The translations under genes and the position numbers were made by a program. From positions 1 through 64,000 of the forward strand of contig CAZSUY010000008.1 of the NCBI GenBank assembly GCA_964610155.1: a stretch of 64,000 nucleotides of DNA, given 5' to 3'. Source of the stretch: JAFGBM01 sp964610155 (lineage in GTDB: Bacteria > Actinomycetota > Actinomycetes > Actinomycetales > Demequinaceae). Position 1 is the first letter of the stretch; every line of letters starts with the position of its first letter. Below the pieces are notes generated by a model, which saw nothing but the letters and a program-made list of their open reading frames with translations, was not told the origin of the DNA and searched no databases. Positions 62,365 through 64,000 of the stretch are shown in pieces.

Positions 62365-64000
62365 ATGCGCACCTCGGAGATTCGCCAGCGGTGGCTCGAC
62401 TATTTCGAAGGGAATGGCCACACGATCGTTCCCTCCGCATCGCTTGTCTCGCCGGACCCCTCGCTACTGTTCACGGTTGCGGGGATGGTGCCCTTCATTC
62501 CCTACATGCTCGGAGCCCAGCCGGCCCCCTGGCCGCGCGCCACGTCCGTCCAGAAGTGTATTCGAACCCTGGACATCGACGAGGTCGGTAAGACAACTCG
62601 GCACGGCACGTTCTTCCAGATGAATGGCAATTTCTCCTTCGGTGACTACTTCAAGGAAGACGCGATTCGGTACGCGTGGGACCTTGTGACGGGTCCCGAG
62701 AAGGACGGCAAGTACGGATTCGACCCCGATGCGATCTGGGTGACGGTCTTCGAAGAGGATGATGAGGCGGCCACGCTCTGGAAGGAGGTCGCCGGGCTCT
62801 TCCCCGAGCGGATCCAGCGCAGAGGCATGAAGGACAACTTCTGGTCGACGGGCCAGCCCGGACCGGCGGGGCCTTGTTCGGAGATCTATATCGATCGGGG
62901 GGCAGCCTACGGACGCGAGGGCGGCCCCATGGCGGACGAGGAGAGATTCCTCGAAATCTGGAACCTCGTCTTCATGCAGTATGAGCGCGGTGCGGGTGGA
63001 GCCAAGGAGGACTTCCCGATCCTCGGCGATCTTAAGCAGAAGAACATCGACACGGGGCTCGGGCTGGAGCGCGTCGCTTTGCTCAAGCAGGGTGTCGACA
63101 ACATGTATGAGATTGACGAGGTCATCCCAGTCATCCGTCAGGCGGAGGCCCTCTCCGGTCGAACCTACGGCAAGAACCACGACGATGACGTGAGGATGCG
63201 CGTCGTGGCCGACCACATTCGATCCGGCCTGATGCTGATCGGTGACGGGGTGATCCCCGGCAATGAGGGTCGTGGCTACGTGTTGCGACGACTTCTCCGG
63301 CGCTCCGTCAGGTCCATGCGCCTCCTTGGGGTCGAGGATTCTGTGCTTCCCACCCTCCTGCCGGCCTCGAAGGACGCCATGAGTGCGTCGTATCCGGAGT
63401 TGGAGAAGGACTTCGGTCGCATCGGTCAGGTTGCTTACGTGGAGGAGGAGGCCTTCCGGCGCACCCTCGTGGCCGGAACCACGATCCTCGACACCGCGGT
63501 CAGCCGGACGAAGGCGGACGGCGGACACGTCATCGACGGTGTGGATGCCTTTACCCTTCACGACACCTACGGATTCCCCATCGACCTCACGCTCGAGATG
63601 GCGGCCGAGCACGGCCTCAGCGTAGATGAGGATGGCTTTCGCACGCTGATGCAAGAGCAGCGCGATAGGGCCAGGGCCGACGCGAAGGCCAAGAAGGGCG
63701 GCCACGCGGATATCAAGGTCTATCAGAAGCTCAAGGCAGAGGGGGAGACGGAGTTCACGGGATACGGCGAGCTTCAGACGGCGAGCAAGATCCGGGCGAT
63801 CGTGTCAGGTCGAGCGCTCATCGAGCGGGCGAAGACGGGGGAAACCGTCGAGGTCATCCTGCCGAAGACCCCGTTCTATGCCGAGTCGGGGGGTCAGGAA
63901 GCCGATTCCGGGTTCATCCTCGCGCCGGGGGCGACCCTTGAGGTCTTGGATGTTCAGAAGCCCGTCAAGGGACTCGTCGTCCACACGGTCAAGGTTCTTG
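62365..64000 (+). CDS. alaS: Alanyl-tRNA synthetase, N-terminal part (cut by window end)
   Basis: The first 545 residues of AlaRS are present, open to the window edge. RQRWLDYFEGNGHTIVPSAS begins the class II core, FTVAGMVPFIPYMLG and the motif 2 region (KCIRTLDIDEVGKTTRHGTF) follow, and GDYFKEDAIRYAW and NEGRGYVLRRLLRRSVR lie downstream. The tRNA-recognition region is next, and the last stretch (TPFYAESGGQEADSG) opens the beta-barrel domain. The editing and C-Ala domains lie beyond. ATG 62365 follows AAGGAGG (62354-62360). Confidence 0.96.
   Translation, partial: MRTSEIRQRWLDYFEGNGHTIVPSASLVSPDPSLLFTVAGMVPFIPYMLGAQPAPWPRATSVQKCIRTLDIDEVGKTTRHGTFFQMNGNFSFGDYFKEDAIRYAWDLVTGPEKDGKYGFDPDAIWVTVFEEDDEAATLWKEVAGLFPERIQRRGMKDNFWSTGQPGPAGPCSEIYIDRGAAYGREGGPMADEERFLEIWNLVFMQYERGAGGAKEDFPILGDLKQKNIDTGLGLERVALLKQGVDNMYEIDEVIPVIRQAEALSGRTYGKNHDDDVRMRVVADHIRSGLMLIGDGVIPGNEGRGYVLRRLLRRSVRSMRLLGVEDSVLPTLLPASKDAMSASYPELEKDFGRIGQVAYVEEEAFRRTLVAGTTILDTAVSRTKADGGHVIDGVDAFTLHDTYGFPIDLTLEMAAEHGLSVDEDGFRTLMQEQRDRARADAKAKKGGHADIKVYQKLKAEGETEFTGYGELQTASKIRAIVSGRALIERAKTGETVEVILPKTPFYAESGGQEADSGFILAPGATLEVLDVQKPVKGLVVHTVKVL

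Overview
This window is a GC-rich chromosomal segment from a member of the class Actinomycetes. The evidence is a set of actinobacterial marker genes (sepH, DUF4193, DUF3159, DUF3000) and a phosphatidylinositol mannoside module (HIT hydrolase, pgsA, acyltransferase, pimA). Gene order also follows the dut/dxs/rnd and thrS-to-alaS stretches I remember from Mycobacterium and Streptomyces. Frequent GTG starts, 4-bp stop/start overlaps and several apparently leaderless promoters fit the same group. I cannot name a genus. An [FeFe]-hydrogenase operon suggests an organism that is at least sometimes anaerobic or fermentative.

Layout. 1-2220 is accessory: the 3' stub of an IS3-type transposase, a helix-turn-helix/nucleotidyltransferase gene pair behind a perfect inverted repeat (a toxin-antitoxin-like arrangement), a gene-poor stretch with two dyads, and a small membrane protein. 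2232-6978 is core (sepH, suhB, DUF4193, dut, DUF3159, TRAM methyltransferase), with a 20-bp tandem repeat array in front of dut. 6988-12545, on the minus strand, holds a PadR/DUF2812 pair and the operon hydB-hydA-hydC-EamA transporter. 12820-22033 carries aconitase, dxs, rnd-DUF3000, an ATP-grasp ligase/aspartate-racemase pair (probably D-Asp for the peptidoglycan cross-bridge) and a RibD-like reductase. 22061-28641 holds treZ-treY and a two-gene ABC exporter, followed by tRNAs Val, Cys and Gly.

29086-31126 holds pabB-pabC and a second tRNA-Val, then a MazEF-like module. 32005-41014 runs thrS, HIT hydrolase, pgsA, PIM acyltransferase, pimA, pdxS, Nudix, pdxT and two lineage-specific membrane proteins. 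41115-49213 is yebC, ruvCAB, secDF, relA. 49210-55670 holds an AbiEi-like protein, a DUF349 protein, a membrane-anchored cyclophilin, hisS, aspS and a small membrane protein. 55703-60229 is a tandem pair of MMPL/RND transporters. 60282-64000 is rarA, rpsD and alaS, which runs off the window edge.

The core genes link translation (five aminoacyl-tRNA synthetase/ribosomal protein genes), stringent response, recombination, Sec export, envelope lipid synthesis and PLP, isoprenoid and folate precursors. The less ordinary content is the HTH/nucleotidyltransferase pair, the trimeric hydrogenase with a coupled transporter, the D-Asp ligase/racemase pair, the 20-bp repeat array, and the paralogous membrane proteins inserted between pdxT and yebC.
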